DNA of 64,000 nt from Polaribacter huanghezhanensis. Its GTDB lineage: Bacteria > Bacteroidota > Bacteroidia > Flavobacteriales > Flavobacteriaceae. The DNA lies in NCBI RefSeq assembly GCF_030444335.1, contig NZ_CP128595.1:434001-498000 (forward strand), written 5' to 3'. The position numbers and the translations under genes are program-made. Below the pieces are notes generated by a model, which saw nothing but the letters and a program-made list of their open reading frames with translations, did not search any database and was not told where the DNA came from. Below, piece after piece: positions 46,001 through 53,068 of the stretch. The first letter of the stretch is position 1, and every line of letters begins with the position of its first letter.

Positions 46001-46265
46001 GGTAAAATCATCAACACATTATCGTTTAATTGATGGCGGTTCGTTGACTGCACCAGACAATGCCGTTTTTGATCCAGCAACAAATACTTGGGTTGCAGAA
46101 AACAAAGGAGTTGCTCCAGATATTGCTGTTCGACAAGACGCAAAATCGTTAGAACAAGGAATAGATCCTCAATTAGAAAGAGCCGTGAAAGAATTAATAT
46201 CCCAACTAAAAGGAAAAAAGGAAATAACACCCCCAACATTTCCGAGACCAACAAAAGGAAACTAA
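43041..46265 (+). CDS. Tricorn-like S41 family peptidase
   Basis: A 1074-residue exported protease with a signal peptide (cleavage after IVLAQ). Residues 25-530 contain WD40-like/PD40 propeller blades, for example HFSPDGKWIAFTSNRSG, IWSPKGDEIAWFSD and TWSPDGKHIAFVDD. A lysine-rich linker lies at 538-575, then the C1/PDZ region and an S41 catalytic domain. The nucleophile is S961 in NELAGSGGDFFPWVF, matching tricorn and C-terminal processing proteases. It probably trims peptides in the periplasm together with the M16 enzyme encoded just upstream. A terminator follows. Confidence 0.95.
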   Translation: MKLFNKTLIAFALLFSTIVLAQETRLLRQPTIHANQVAFAYGGDIWTTNLSTNITTRLTSTAAMESTPHFSPDGKWIAFTSNRSGSQSVYIVSVNGGDAKRLTWHTSSSVARGFTNDGKNVLFASTRDTAPSSFDRLYTVSVNGGPATKLMEQWATSGSYAPNGKQMIIDRVRRWDVEWRDYRGGQNTPLIIVDLKTLNETLLPNNKTTDRHPIWLNDVVYFLSDRTHTSNVWSYNTKTKAVNQITKFKGTAVKSLSGSKNTLIFEQDGYLHTLDLKNNRSKRLKISVKGDFPWTATKWENVNDRVDFASISPNGKRVVMASRGDIFTTPVEFGDSRNITQTSGVADRAPIWSPKGDEIAWFSDANGKNYALHITNQDGTAKTETISIGISKMAWEPTWSPDGKHIAFVDDDTRIRVINLEKKSIKTIDNAGNNLERGRMGITWSPDSNWLAYSKSGDNGMKQIKVWSLETNDVTAITDPFADSFSPAWDLDHKHLYFLASTSVALGSGWANTSSMTAKPNYAAYVINLAKKDDSPFKPKSDEEKVKEEKSDDKKEDKSKSKKTADKKDKKIVIDFDGIARRIMALPLRGNYNSIIAGPSGFAFISEGATVHKFDLKKLKAKEFGKGLRIYAISTDGKHMVARVGRNWKVTSTSAPNAKAAKTLKLDLNMKLNRISEWKQMFEEAWRYERDYFYDPGMHGRDWTKVYKRYAPLVPFVKHRADLNYILDQVNGELSVGHSFVGGGDFPSIDRAKGGLLGADFTARQGKWQIKRVYTSESWNPGLNGPLDQPGMNIKAGYYLVGINNQEITDKDNIYKYLDGTSGKQTTLHINTKPSFEDSWKEIVKPIRSENSLRQRTWVEDNRRMVDKLSGGRLGYIWVPNTGGPGFVSFNRYYFAQQDKEGAVIDERFNGGGLLDDYMVDLMTRKPRAALTNEVPNGKAMRLPAGIMGPKVLLINELAGSGGDFFPWVFRQQKAGLLIGATTWGGLVKSSTHYRLIDGGSLTAPDNAVFDPATNTWVAENKGVAPDIAVRQDAKSLEQGIDPQLERAVKELISQLKGKKEITPPTFPRPTKGN

Positions 46266-46272
46266 AAAATAT

Positions 46273-46308
46273 AAATCCTCGAAACAATTAAGTTTCGAGG
46301 ATTTTTTT
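46273..46308 (+). terminator. Rho-independent terminator after the S41 peptidase gene
   Basis: A stem AAATCCTCGAAAC / GTTTCGAGGATTT around AATTAA, followed by a T run, 8 bases after the stop. Confidence 0.9.
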
Positions 46309-46349
46309 AGTATAAATAATGTTACACTTTACTTACTACAAATAGTTGA

Positions 46350-46440
46350 ATTTGTTTCTAAACTCCTTTTTCGGTAACTTCGCTAACTACTGATATAAAA
46401 CGCTTGTGCTGAACCTGATTCAGTATTGAAACGTTCGATA
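46350..46440. repeat. Dispersed intergenic repeat, copy 2
   Basis: It matches 20577-20665 in the TAAACTCCTTTTT / TAACTTCGCTA block and in a GCTGAACCTGATTCAG hairpin-like segment. It fills the spacer between the S41 terminator and the orphan two-TM gene. Confidence 0.6.
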
Positions 46441-46477
46441 TCATATAAGTAGGCAGTAATTACGAATAAACAATGCT

Positions 46478-47521
46478 ATGAATAAAATTATCACAACAAT
46501 AAGGGAAAACTGGAAAGACCCAGTTTGGAGCAAAGTAATTGCTGCAGCAATAATTGGAATATCAGGATTTTTATTGACTACAATAGTTGCAGTAATTAGA
46601 GTTATTTTTAATAAGATTCCTTTTTCAGAGACATTTAACAATATTTGGGAATATTTGAATAATTCAATTTCTATAAGTATATTATATGTGATAGTAATTG
46701 TAGTTTTATACTTAATTCTTACCCTCAAGCATTTTATTACTTTTATAAATGATTTAATTAAAAAAATACAAAATATAAGTCCTGAAAAGACAAAAAAAAA
46801 AGAGCCTCAACTACAAACTATACATGAACATTCAACTGTTTTATTTTCAGATAGAATGGCAGCAGCATTCCCTGGAATTAGAGATATTACCTGGTTTAAC
46901 AATCCAGTAAAAGCTGTTGACAGACTTGATATTTTACTAAAACAACCATTAAGGTTTAAATCACAATCATCAGAATCCGATTCAGATCCTATTTGGTGGT
47001 GGAGAGGTGGAAGTGCTCTATTCATAGAAAAATTTAAAAGAATAGGAAAGAAAAGAGTTCTTATGGGAATAAAGCAACTAAAAATAAAAAGAATTGCAGC
47101 CTATCATGGAGATTCATATTATAAAGATTTTGTTTATGTTGAAGTTGAAGGAGAAAAATCAACTGGGTTATACAATTATACCAAAGAAGATATTCAAAGA
47201 CATGTAGAAAGTATTGGATTTAGCTGTGAAGAATATGGGGTAATTAAAAATTGGTTTGGTTGGAGCACACCAATTACAAGAGAAGAATACGATGATGGTG
47301 CTGCTGTAATTAGGGGGAGAGTTAAGGATATGATGGAGGCTAAATTGAGATTAAGGTATTTAACTAAGTTTAATTTTATTATTGCAGCTAAAGGTTCTCC
47401 ATACAATTCTAGAAAGTTTTGCTTACATTCAAAAAGGTATTTTGATGGTATTTTAAAAAATGATATTGAACCTAATGAATTTTTCGCTTTTTTAAAAGAT
47501 TTTAATAAAAATGAACGATAA
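46478..47521 (+). CDS. Orphan two-TM protein with unknown cytoplasmic domain
   Basis: A 347-residue protein that I cannot name. Two transmembrane helices lie at about 20-44 and 64-88, followed by a basic linker and a cytoplasmic domain from about 115 to the end. That domain has striking segments: FPGIRDITWFNNPVKAVDRL (131-150), DPIWWWRGGSALFIEKF (170-186), and KRIAAYHGDSYYKDFVYVE, ending SRKFCLHSKRYFDGIL. I recall similar domains in scattered bacterial proteins of unknown function. No catalytic site is evident. It stands alone between a terminator with a dispersed repeat and a convergent rsmG, a typical place for an acquired gene. Confidence 0.78.
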   Translation: MNKIITTIRENWKDPVWSKVIAAAIIGISGFLLTTIVAVIRVIFNKIPFSETFNNIWEYLNNSISISILYVIVIVVLYLILTLKHFITFINDLIKKIQNISPEKTKKKEPQLQTIHEHSTVLFSDRMAAAFPGIRDITWFNNPVKAVDRLDILLKQPLRFKSQSSESDSDPIWWWRGGSALFIEKFKRIGKKRVLMGIKQLKIKRIAAYHGDSYYKDFVYVEVEGEKSTGLYNYTKEDIQRHVESIGFSCEEYGVIKNWFGWSTPITREEYDDGAAVIRGRVKDMMEAKLRLRYLTKFNFIIAAKGSPYNSRKFCLHSKRYFDGILKNDIEPNEFFAFLKDFNKNER

Positions 47522-47583
47522 AACTACTGGAAACACCGTATCAAATTAATTGCTAGTACTAGCTTGCTTACAAAACACTAATT

Positions 47584-48213
47584 CTACCCTTTAAATTTCA
47601 TTGCCAAATGCACTACTTTTTTGGTTTCAAAAAAGTCTTCTTCAAAGTAGTTTGGTAATTCGTAAATAGTTGCAGACGTGTATTTTGCTAATTCTTCAGA
47701 TAAATCGCCACCTTTTAAATACAAGATTCCATTTTTGATATCGTGGTTTTGTTTTTTAAGCGTTTTTCCTTTTGTCCAACCCACAAAAGTTTCCATTTGT
47801 GCCACCGCTCTACTGACAATAAAATCGTATTGTTCTTTTACTTCTTCTACTCTTCCGTGTGTCGTTTTTACATTTTCTAAACCCAAACCTGCAACAACTT
47901 CATCAACTACTTTTATCTTTTTACCAATAGAATCTACCAAATGAAACTGTGTTTCTGGAAACAAAATTGCCAACGGAATTCCAGGGAATCCACCGCCAGT
48001 CCCAACATCCAATACTTTAGAACCCGGTTTAAAAGAAATTACTTTTGCGATTCCTAATGAATGCAATACATGACGCAAGTACAACTCGTCGATGTCTTTA
48101 CGAGAAACCACATTGATTTTTAAATTCCAATCTTTGTATAATTCCTGTAATTTTGTAAATTGCTCTAGTTGAATTTCAGTTAAATCTGTAAAATATTTTT
48201 GTATAATTTCCAT
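47584..48213 (-). CDS. rsmG: 16S rRNA (guanine527-N7)-methyltransferase
   Basis: A 209-residue GidB/RsmG enzyme that methylates G527 of 16S rRNA using SAM. The N-terminal helices (FTDLTEIQLEQFTKL) are followed by NVVSRKDIDELYLRHVLHSL, the SAM loop LDVGTGGGFPGIPLA, HLVDSIGKKIKVV, and the catalytic-side SRAVAQMETFVGWTK. The open frame extends to 48258, but family proteins start at MEIIQKYF, so the ATG at 48213 is used. A -7 element TATTTTTG with a plausible -33 lies within the rejected extension. It converges on the orphan two-TM gene. Confidence 0.96.
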   Translation of the reverse strand: MEIIQKYFTDLTEIQLEQFTKLQELYKDWNLKINVVSRKDIDELYLRHVLHSLGIAKVISFKPGSKVLDVGTGGGFPGIPLAILFPETQFHLVDSIGKKIKVVDEVVAGLGLENVKTTHGRVEEVKEQYDFIVSRAVAQMETFVGWTKGKTLKKQNHDIKNGILYLKGGDLSEELAKYTSATIYELPNYFEEDFFETKKVVHLAMKFKG

Positions 48214-48231
48214 AAAAAAGTAATAAAAGTG

Positions 48232-48239
48232 CAAAAATA
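48232..48239 (-). promoter_or_regulatory. -7 element TATTTTTG upstream of rsmG
   Basis: An exact TAnnTTTG match on the minus strand, 19 bases before the ATG at 48213, with a TTG (48256-48258 on the minus strand) 16 bases further up. It supports the shorter rsmG start. Confidence 0.55.
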
Positions 48240-48306
48240 GGGATTTGTTAACAAACAATTAGTAACAATAACTGACGTTTATCATATATAGCAAATTCAA
48301 AAAGCA

Positions 48307-48314
48307 TATTTTTG
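48307..48314 (+). promoter_or_regulatory. -7 element TATTTTTG upstream of the desaturase gene
   Basis: An exact TAnnTTTG match 22 bases before the ATG at 48337; divergent from the rsmG element in the same spacer. Confidence 0.5.
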
Positions 48315-48336
48315 TAACTTAATTTTAAACCAATTA

Positions 48337-49428
48337 ATGAAAACAATAAATTTTTCGAGAGTAGATAAAGCCAAATTCTTTAGAACTCTAAACAAAAGAG
48401 TAAATTCTTATTTTAAAGACAACGATATAAAACGTACTGGAAATTGGAAATTATATTCGAAAGCTGTGATTATGTTTTCGTTATTTTTGGTTCCGTTTAT
48501 TTTAATCTTAACGGTTTCTATGCCGCAATGGGTAATGGCTTTATTAATGGTTGTTACTGGAGTTGGAATGGCTGGCGTTGGAATGAATGTAATGCACGAT
48601 AGCAATCACGAATCTTTTTCAAGTAAAAAATGGGTAAACAAATTGATGGGAAGTAGTATTTATATACTTGCCGGAAATGTATATAATTGGAAAGTACAAC
48701 ACAATGTGTTACATCATACATTTACCAACGTAAAAGATCATGATGAAGATATTGATGCAGGTAGAATTATTCGTTTTTCTCAACATGCAAAATGGTTTCC
48801 AATTCATAAATTACAAAAATATTATTCAATTTTTTTATACGGATTGTTAACTATCAATTGGGCAATAACAACGGATATCAAACAAATGCATAATTACTTA
48901 AAACGCAAATTATCGTACGGTAAGTTTCCGAACCCAAAAGTAGAATGGACAAAACTAATCATCTCTAAAGTAGTGTATTACGCCCTTTGGATTGTATTAC
49001 CGCTTTTAGTTTTAGATGTTGCTTGGTGGAAAGTTTTAATCGGATTTTTTGTGATGCATTATACTGCAGGAATGATTTTAAGTTTGGTATTTCAACTAGC
49101 ACATATTGTTCCAAATACAACAATGCCAATTCCTGATAAAGAAGGAAATTTAGAGCATACTTGGGCGGTGCATCAACTATACACAACGTCTAATTTTGCG
49201 CCTAGCAATTGGGTTGTTAATTTTTATACTGGTGGATTAAATCATCAAGTAGAACATCATATTTTTCCACATATTTCTCATGTACATTATCAGAAATTAG
49301 CAAAAATCGTAAAAGACACGGCAAAAGAATTTAATTTACCGTACAACGAATATAAAACTACTAGAAGAGCTATTATTGAGCACTTTAAACATTTAGGTAG
49401 TTTAGGAAAACAACCAGAACTAGCATAA
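48337..49428 (+). CDS. Membrane fatty acid (acyl-lipid/acyl-CoA) desaturase
   Basis: A 363-residue di-iron membrane desaturase. The three histidine boxes are complete: HDSNHE (87-92), HNVLHH (122-127) and HQVEHH (303-308). Four transmembrane helices lie in two pairs (about 43-85 and 200-252). The HQxxHH third box places it with front-end or acyl-lipid desaturases rather than the classical delta-9 acyl-CoA group, but regioselectivity cannot be read from sequence. Such enzymes raise membrane fluidity in cold marine bacteria. An aminotransferase gene follows 19 bases later. Confidence 0.93.
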   Translation: MKTINFSRVDKAKFFRTLNKRVNSYFKDNDIKRTGNWKLYSKAVIMFSLFLVPFILILTVSMPQWVMALLMVVTGVGMAGVGMNVMHDSNHESFSSKKWVNKLMGSSIYILAGNVYNWKVQHNVLHHTFTNVKDHDEDIDAGRIIRFSQHAKWFPIHKLQKYYSIFLYGLLTINWAITTDIKQMHNYLKRKLSYGKFPNPKVEWTKLIISKVVYYALWIVLPLLVLDVAWWKVLIGFFVMHYTAGMILSLVFQLAHIVPNTTMPIPDKEGNLEHTWAVHQLYTTSNFAPSNWVVNFYTGGLNHQVEHHIFPHISHVHYQKLAKIVKDTAKEFNLPYNEYKTTRRAIIEHFKHLGSLGKQPELA

Positions 49429-49447
49429 ACTACAACTATCAACTAAA

Positions 49448-50635
49448 ATGTCGTACCCTTTATCGGACAGAATCAATAGCTTGCCAATTTCTCAGACATT
49501 GGCAATGGCTGCTAAAGCAAGAGAATTAAAAACTGCTGGAAAAGATATTATCAGTTTAAGTTTGGGGGAACCAGATTTTAACACGCCAGATTTCATCAAA
49601 GACGCTGCAATTGAAGCAATCAATCAGAATTACAATACGTATACTCCGGTTGATGGTTATGTAGAATTAAAAGAAGCAATTTGTGTAAAATTTAACCGCG
49701 ATAATGAGTTGGTTTACGCCCCAAATCAAATTGTAGTTTCTACAGGCGCCAAACAATCTATTGCAAATGTTGCGCAAGTATTGTTAAATCCTGGTGATGA
49801 AGTTTTATTACCTGCGCCGTATTGGGTTAGTTATTCTGCCATTGCAATTTTATGCGAAGCTACTTTTGTAGAAATTCCGTCTACAATTGACACTGATTTT
49901 AAAATTACTCCAGCGCAATTAGAGGCAGCAATTACGCCAAAAACTAAAATGATCTTCTTTAACTCGCCAAATAATCCTAGCGGAACAATTTATACTGAGG
50001 AAGAATATAGAGCGTTGGCAAAAGTGCTGGAAAAACATCCACAGATATTTATTTTATCGGATGAGATTTATGAGCACATCAATTACGGAACAAAACCTTT
50101 TAGTTTTGCTGCAATTGAAAACATGTATGACAGAACAATTACCGTAAACGGATTGGCAAAAGCATTTGCGATGACAGGTTGGAGAATTGGATATATTGGC
50201 GCTCCAGAGTGGATTGCGAAAGCTTGTACAAAAATGCAAGGGCAAATTACTTCTGGCGCAAATTGTATTGCACAAAGAGCTGCAATTACTGCTGTATTAG
50301 CTCCAGTTTCTAAAGTTCAATTTATGGTAGATGAGTTTAAGAATCGTAGAGATATGGTGCTTGAATTACTTGGGGAAATAGACGGATTCAAATTAAATAT
50401 TCCTGATGGAGCATTTTATGTTTTCCCGGATGTTTCTGCTTTCTTCGGAAAAAAAATCAAAGGAAAAGCTATTAAAAATGCGAATGATTTTTCTATGTTA
50501 TTATTAGAAGAAGCAAACGTTGCAACGGTAACTGGCGAAGCTTTTGGCGCACCAAATTGCGTGCGTTTATCCTATGCTGCATCTGTAGCACAATTACAAG
50601 AAGCAATTAAAAGAATTAAAGAAGTTTTAAGTTAA
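49448..50635 (+). CDS. Pyridoxal phosphate-dependent aminotransferase (aspartate aminotransferase-like, class I)
   Basis: A 395-residue fold-type I aminotransferase of the AspC/AspB Igamma group. The Schiff-base lysine is K238 in VNGLAKAFAMTGWRIGY. Other class I features are LGEPDFNTPDFI (substrate arm), STGAKQSIANV, NSPNNPSGTIYTEEEY, LSDEIYEHI and the carboxylate-binding arginine in NCVRLSYAAS. It probably makes aspartate from oxaloacetate and glutamate, though other amino donors are possible. It lies 19 bases after the desaturase and is probably co-transcribed. Confidence 0.94.
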   Translation: MSYPLSDRINSLPISQTLAMAAKARELKTAGKDIISLSLGEPDFNTPDFIKDAAIEAINQNYNTYTPVDGYVELKEAICVKFNRDNELVYAPNQIVVSTGAKQSIANVAQVLLNPGDEVLLPAPYWVSYSAIAILCEATFVEIPSTIDTDFKITPAQLEAAITPKTKMIFFNSPNNPSGTIYTEEEYRALAKVLEKHPQIFILSDEIYEHINYGTKPFSFAAIENMYDRTITVNGLAKAFAMTGWRIGYIGAPEWIAKACTKMQGQITSGANCIAQRAAITAVLAPVSKVQFMVDEFKNRRDMVLELLGEIDGFKLNIPDGAFYVFPDVSAFFGKKIKGKAIKNANDFSMLLLEEANVATVTGEAFGAPNCVRLSYAASVAQLQEAIKRIKEVLS

Positions 50636-50681
50636 AAAAAACTTTTTTCAAAATTCCCTATTCTTTTTACTTAAAAACGAA

Positions 50682-50750
50682 TGTCATTCCTGTGGAAACA
50701 GGAACCTATTAAAATAGTTGTTTATGGATTCCTGCCTTCGCAGGAATGAA
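50682..50750. repeat. Palindromic repeat built from TCATTCCTG/CAGGAATGA
   Basis: Outer arms TCATTCCTG and CAGGAATGA enclose two smaller hairpins, TTCCTGtggaaaCAGGAA and ATTCCTGccttcgCAGGAAT. The unit is of the kind found dispersed in many bacterial genomes as a MITE-like or REP-like element. Only one copy is in the window. It lies 46 bases after the aminotransferase stop. Confidence 0.65.
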
Positions 50751-50753
50751 AAT

Positions 50754-50820
50754 AAAAATCTCATTTGATGCTAAGTTCAGTTAGATACTGAAATAAATTT
50801 AGCATAAAATGAGATTTTTT
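50754..50820. terminator. Large bidirectional hairpin between convergent genes
   Basis: Arms of about 20 bases (AAAATCTCATTTgATGCTAA against its near-complement) enclose an inner TTCAGT/ACTGAA hairpin, with A and T runs outside. It can end both the aminotransferase unit and the 71-residue gene whose stop is at 50823. Confidence 0.75.
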
Positions 50821-50822
50821 CT

Positions 50823-51038
50823 CTATAAAAGGATAATTACCAAGACAATGGCAAAAAGTGATACTTGTAAAACAGTTCCGGTTTGACTTTGAAGTTTGTC
50901 GTGGCTGTTTAAAATTGAAGTCTTTATGCGAGATAAAGATTTCCTCTTCATTTCACTAATATTTTCTCTTATTTCTTGTTTATAAGCAGACGTTAAAATT
51001 CCTCTTTCAATGACTCGTGGATGTGATGCTAATTTCAT
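50823..51038 (-). CDS. Small tail-anchored protein, function unknown
   Basis: A 71-residue frame with a basic helical N-terminal part (KLASHPRVIERGILTSAYKQE) and a C-terminal hydrophobic helix (about 55-71, VLQVSLFAIVLVIILL), which looks like a tail anchor. I do not recognise the family. In support of it being real, it has a sensible ATG, a clean soluble-plus-anchor layout, and a strong terminator hairpin directly behind its stop. Against it, it is short and has no clear promoter match. Confidence 0.5.
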   Translation of the reverse strand: MKLASHPRVIERGILTSAYKQEIRENISEMKRKSLSRIKTSILNSHDKLQSQTGTVLQVSLFAIVLVIILL

Positions 51039-51189
51039 GATTTTAAGTTTTAATGTTATACTCTAAAGACGAGAATAAATTAAAATTGTAACAGTCATCA
51101 TAAATTTCACAGCTAAAAACCAAAAGATTTTACACACTTAACTATCAGTAAAATAAGGTGTTTCAAATCTGTTTTAGTTCTAAAAAGAA

Positions 51190-51687
51190 TTAAAAAGGAA
51201 GATCAATTTCATCCTCTTTAAACATCTTTTTATTTTTAAAAAGGGGTTCTTTTTTTAAGTATAAAACCAAGGTTTTATAATCAATTATTGCGTTACCCAT
51301 TTCTAAAATATCAGCACCAATTATTCCGTGAACTTCTTTTGCGTGATGCTGCGTTAAAGCAGTATTCACATGAGTCATATCAAACAATACCAAATGGCTT
51401 TCGTAGGTTTTCCATTTTCCAATTTGCAAGGTGTTATCCGTAGATTTTTGAGTTTCCATATCTGTTGCTCCAGCGCCAGCAGCTTTTGTCTCAGATGCTT
51501 CTGCATGCAATTTAAAATGCTCAATTAAATCTACACCAACACAAGAATTTGAAGCGCCAGTATCTAAGATAAATCGCCCTTTAACTCCGTTTATCTTGGC
51601 TTTTAACTCCAAGTGATTAGTCGCAATTCTTGTCAACTTGATTTTTATATATTTCTTTTTTTGCAATACTTTTTTAAGACTTGGCAT
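51190..51687 (-). CDS. Retropepsin-like aspartic protease
   Basis: A 165-residue single-domain aspartic protease. The catalytic motif is FILDTGASNSCVG with D42, and the flap and second-half glycine segment is VHGIIGADILEMGNAIIDY. This arrangement matches clan AA retropepsins acting as homodimers. There is no signal peptide, and the N-terminus is very basic (SLKKVLQKKKYIKIK), so it is probably cytoplasmic. The substrate is unknown. It is a single gene, divergent from tatD across a repeat-filled spacer. Confidence 0.9.
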   Translation of the reverse strand: MPSLKKVLQKKKYIKIKLTRIATNHLELKAKINGVKGRFILDTGASNSCVGVDLIEHFKLHAEASETKAAGAGATDMETQKSTDNTLQIGKWKTYESHLVLFDMTHVNTALTQHHAKEVHGIIGADILEMGNAIIDYKTLVLYLKKEPLFKNKKMFKEDEIDLPF

Positions 51688-51718
51688 TTAACAGTACTTT
51701 TGTTTTTGCTAAAATACA

Positions 51719-51797
51719 GTTCAATTATCAATTATCAATGAACAATAAATAGTTAAATTGATAATTGATCACTGTTTATTGTTAACTGAACACTGAA
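51719..51797. repeat. CAATTATCAATTATCAATG-type repeat upstream of tatD
   Basis: Runs of TTATCAATTATCAAT, then the complementary TTGATAATTGATCACTG and TTAACTGAACACTG fill the spacer before tatD. It is similar in style to 2466-2512 and 30553-30628, and has an internal inverted pair (CAATTATCAA / TTGATAATTG). Confidence 0.6.
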
Positions 51798-51800
51798 AAA

Positions 51801-52565
51801 ATGATTACAGACACACATACGCATTTATATTCTGAACAATTTGATGGCGATAGAGCAGAAATGATTCAGCGTGCAAAAGACGCTGGAGTTTCTCGGTTTT
51901 TTATTCCTGCAATTGATTCTTCTTATACAGAAAGTATGTTTGAGTTAGAATCAAATTTCAAAAATGATGTTTTTTTGATGATGGGATTGCATCCAACTTC
52001 TGTAAAAGAAAATTACAAAGAAGAATTAGCGCACGTAAAAAAATGGATTGATCAACGTTCATTCTACGCCATTGGAGAAATCGGAATTGATTTGTATTGG
52101 GACAAGAGTTTTTTAGCACAACAACAAGAAGCTTTTAGAACTCAAATTCAGTGGGCCAAAGAAAAAAAATTACCAATTGTAATTCATTGTAGAGATGCTT
52201 TTGATGAAATTTTTGAAGTCTTAGAAACTGAAAAAAGTGATGATTTATTCGGGATTTTTCATTGTTTTACGGGAACTTTAGAACAAGCAAAAAAAGCAAT
52301 TTCGTACAATATGAAATTAGGAATTGGCGGTGTTGCTACTTTTAAAAACGGAAAAATAGATCAGTTTTTACATCAAATTGATGTTAAAAATATTGTGCTA
52401 GAAACTGATTCGCCATATTTAGCACCAACACCTTTTAGAGGAAAACGAAATGAAAGTAGTTACATTACACAAGTTGTAGAAAAATTAGCGGCTATTTATG
52501 AAATCTCTTTTCAAGAAATTGCCGAAATTACCACTCAAAATTCAAAAGATATTTTTGGAATCTAA
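51801..52565 (+). CDS. TatD family metal-dependent hydrolase (deoxyribonuclease-like)
   Basis: A 254-residue TIM-barrel hydrolase. The metal ligands are visible: HTH in DTHTHLYS, E in IGEIGIDLYWD, H in VIHCRDAFDE, H in FHCFTG, and D in LETDSPYLAPTPFRGKRN. TatD enzymes are 3'-5' exonucleases acting on DNA ends and RNA. The frame overlaps the following methyltransferase by 11 bases, so the two are translationally linked. Confidence 0.95.
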   Translation: MITDTHTHLYSEQFDGDRAEMIQRAKDAGVSRFFIPAIDSSYTESMFELESNFKNDVFLMMGLHPTSVKENYKEELAHVKKWIDQRSFYAIGEIGIDLYWDKSFLAQQQEAFRTQIQWAKEKKLPIVIHCRDAFDEIFEVLETEKSDDLFGIFHCFTGTLEQAKKAISYNMKLGIGGVATFKNGKIDQFLHQIDVKNIVLETDSPYLAPTPFRGKRNESSYITQVVEKLAAIYEISFQEIAEITTQNSKDIFGI

Positions 52566-53037
52566 CAGCGTTATATATTACAAAACACCCATCGGAACTG
52601 CAAAAATTGTTGGAGATGAAAACGGAATTCAATCTATTTCTGTTTTAGATGATATTATAGAAACATCTAAAAATATTCCATTATTTTTAAAAGATTGTAT
52701 TGCTCAACTAGAAGAATATTTTGCAGGAACAAGAACCGAGTTCAAGTTGAAATTAAATCCGCAAGGAACCAAATTTCAGCAAAAAGTTTGGAAAGAGCTT
52801 TTAAATATTCCTTTTAATAAAACCAGAACGTATCTAGAACAAACCAAAGCAATTGGCGATGTAAAAGCCATTAGAGCAGTCGCATCAGCAAACGGTAAAA
52901 ATCCAATTTGGATTGTAATTCCGTGTCACCGGGTGCTTGGTTCTGACGGATCTTTAACTGGTTATGCGGGCGGAATCTGGCGTAAAAAATGGTTGTTAGA
53001 TCACGAAAATCCAGTAAAGCAACAGTCGTTGTTTTAA
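52555..53037 (+). CDS. Methylated-DNA--protein-cysteine methyltransferase
   Basis: A 160-residue O6-alkylguanine repair protein. The acceptor cysteine is C124 in IPCHRVLGSDG, after the DNA-binding helix GTKFQQKVWKEL and the RAVASANGKNP turn. It removes alkyl groups from guanine O6 in a one-way reaction. The frame is open to an ATG at 52498, but those 19 extra residues are lysine-rich and lie wholly within tatD. The TTG at 52555 gives the family-like start ESNSVIYYKTPIGT and is preferred. With TatD it forms a small DNA-repair pair. Confidence 0.93.
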   Translation: MESNSVIYYKTPIGTAKIVGDENGIQSISVLDDIIETSKNIPLFLKDCIAQLEEYFAGTRTEFKLKLNPQGTKFQQKVWKELLNIPFNKTRTYLEQTKAIGDVKAIRAVASANGKNPIWIVIPCHRVLGSDGSLTGYAGGIWRKKWLLDHENPVKQQSLF

Positions 53038-53068
53038 ACTATTTTTACATTTAGAGCGTTAATCTATT

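Noticed and set aside
52498-52554. ATG at 52498 as start of the O6-alkylguanine methyltransferase
   Set aside because: The 19 extra residues are entirely within tatD and do not resemble the family N-terminus; TTG 52555 fits better.
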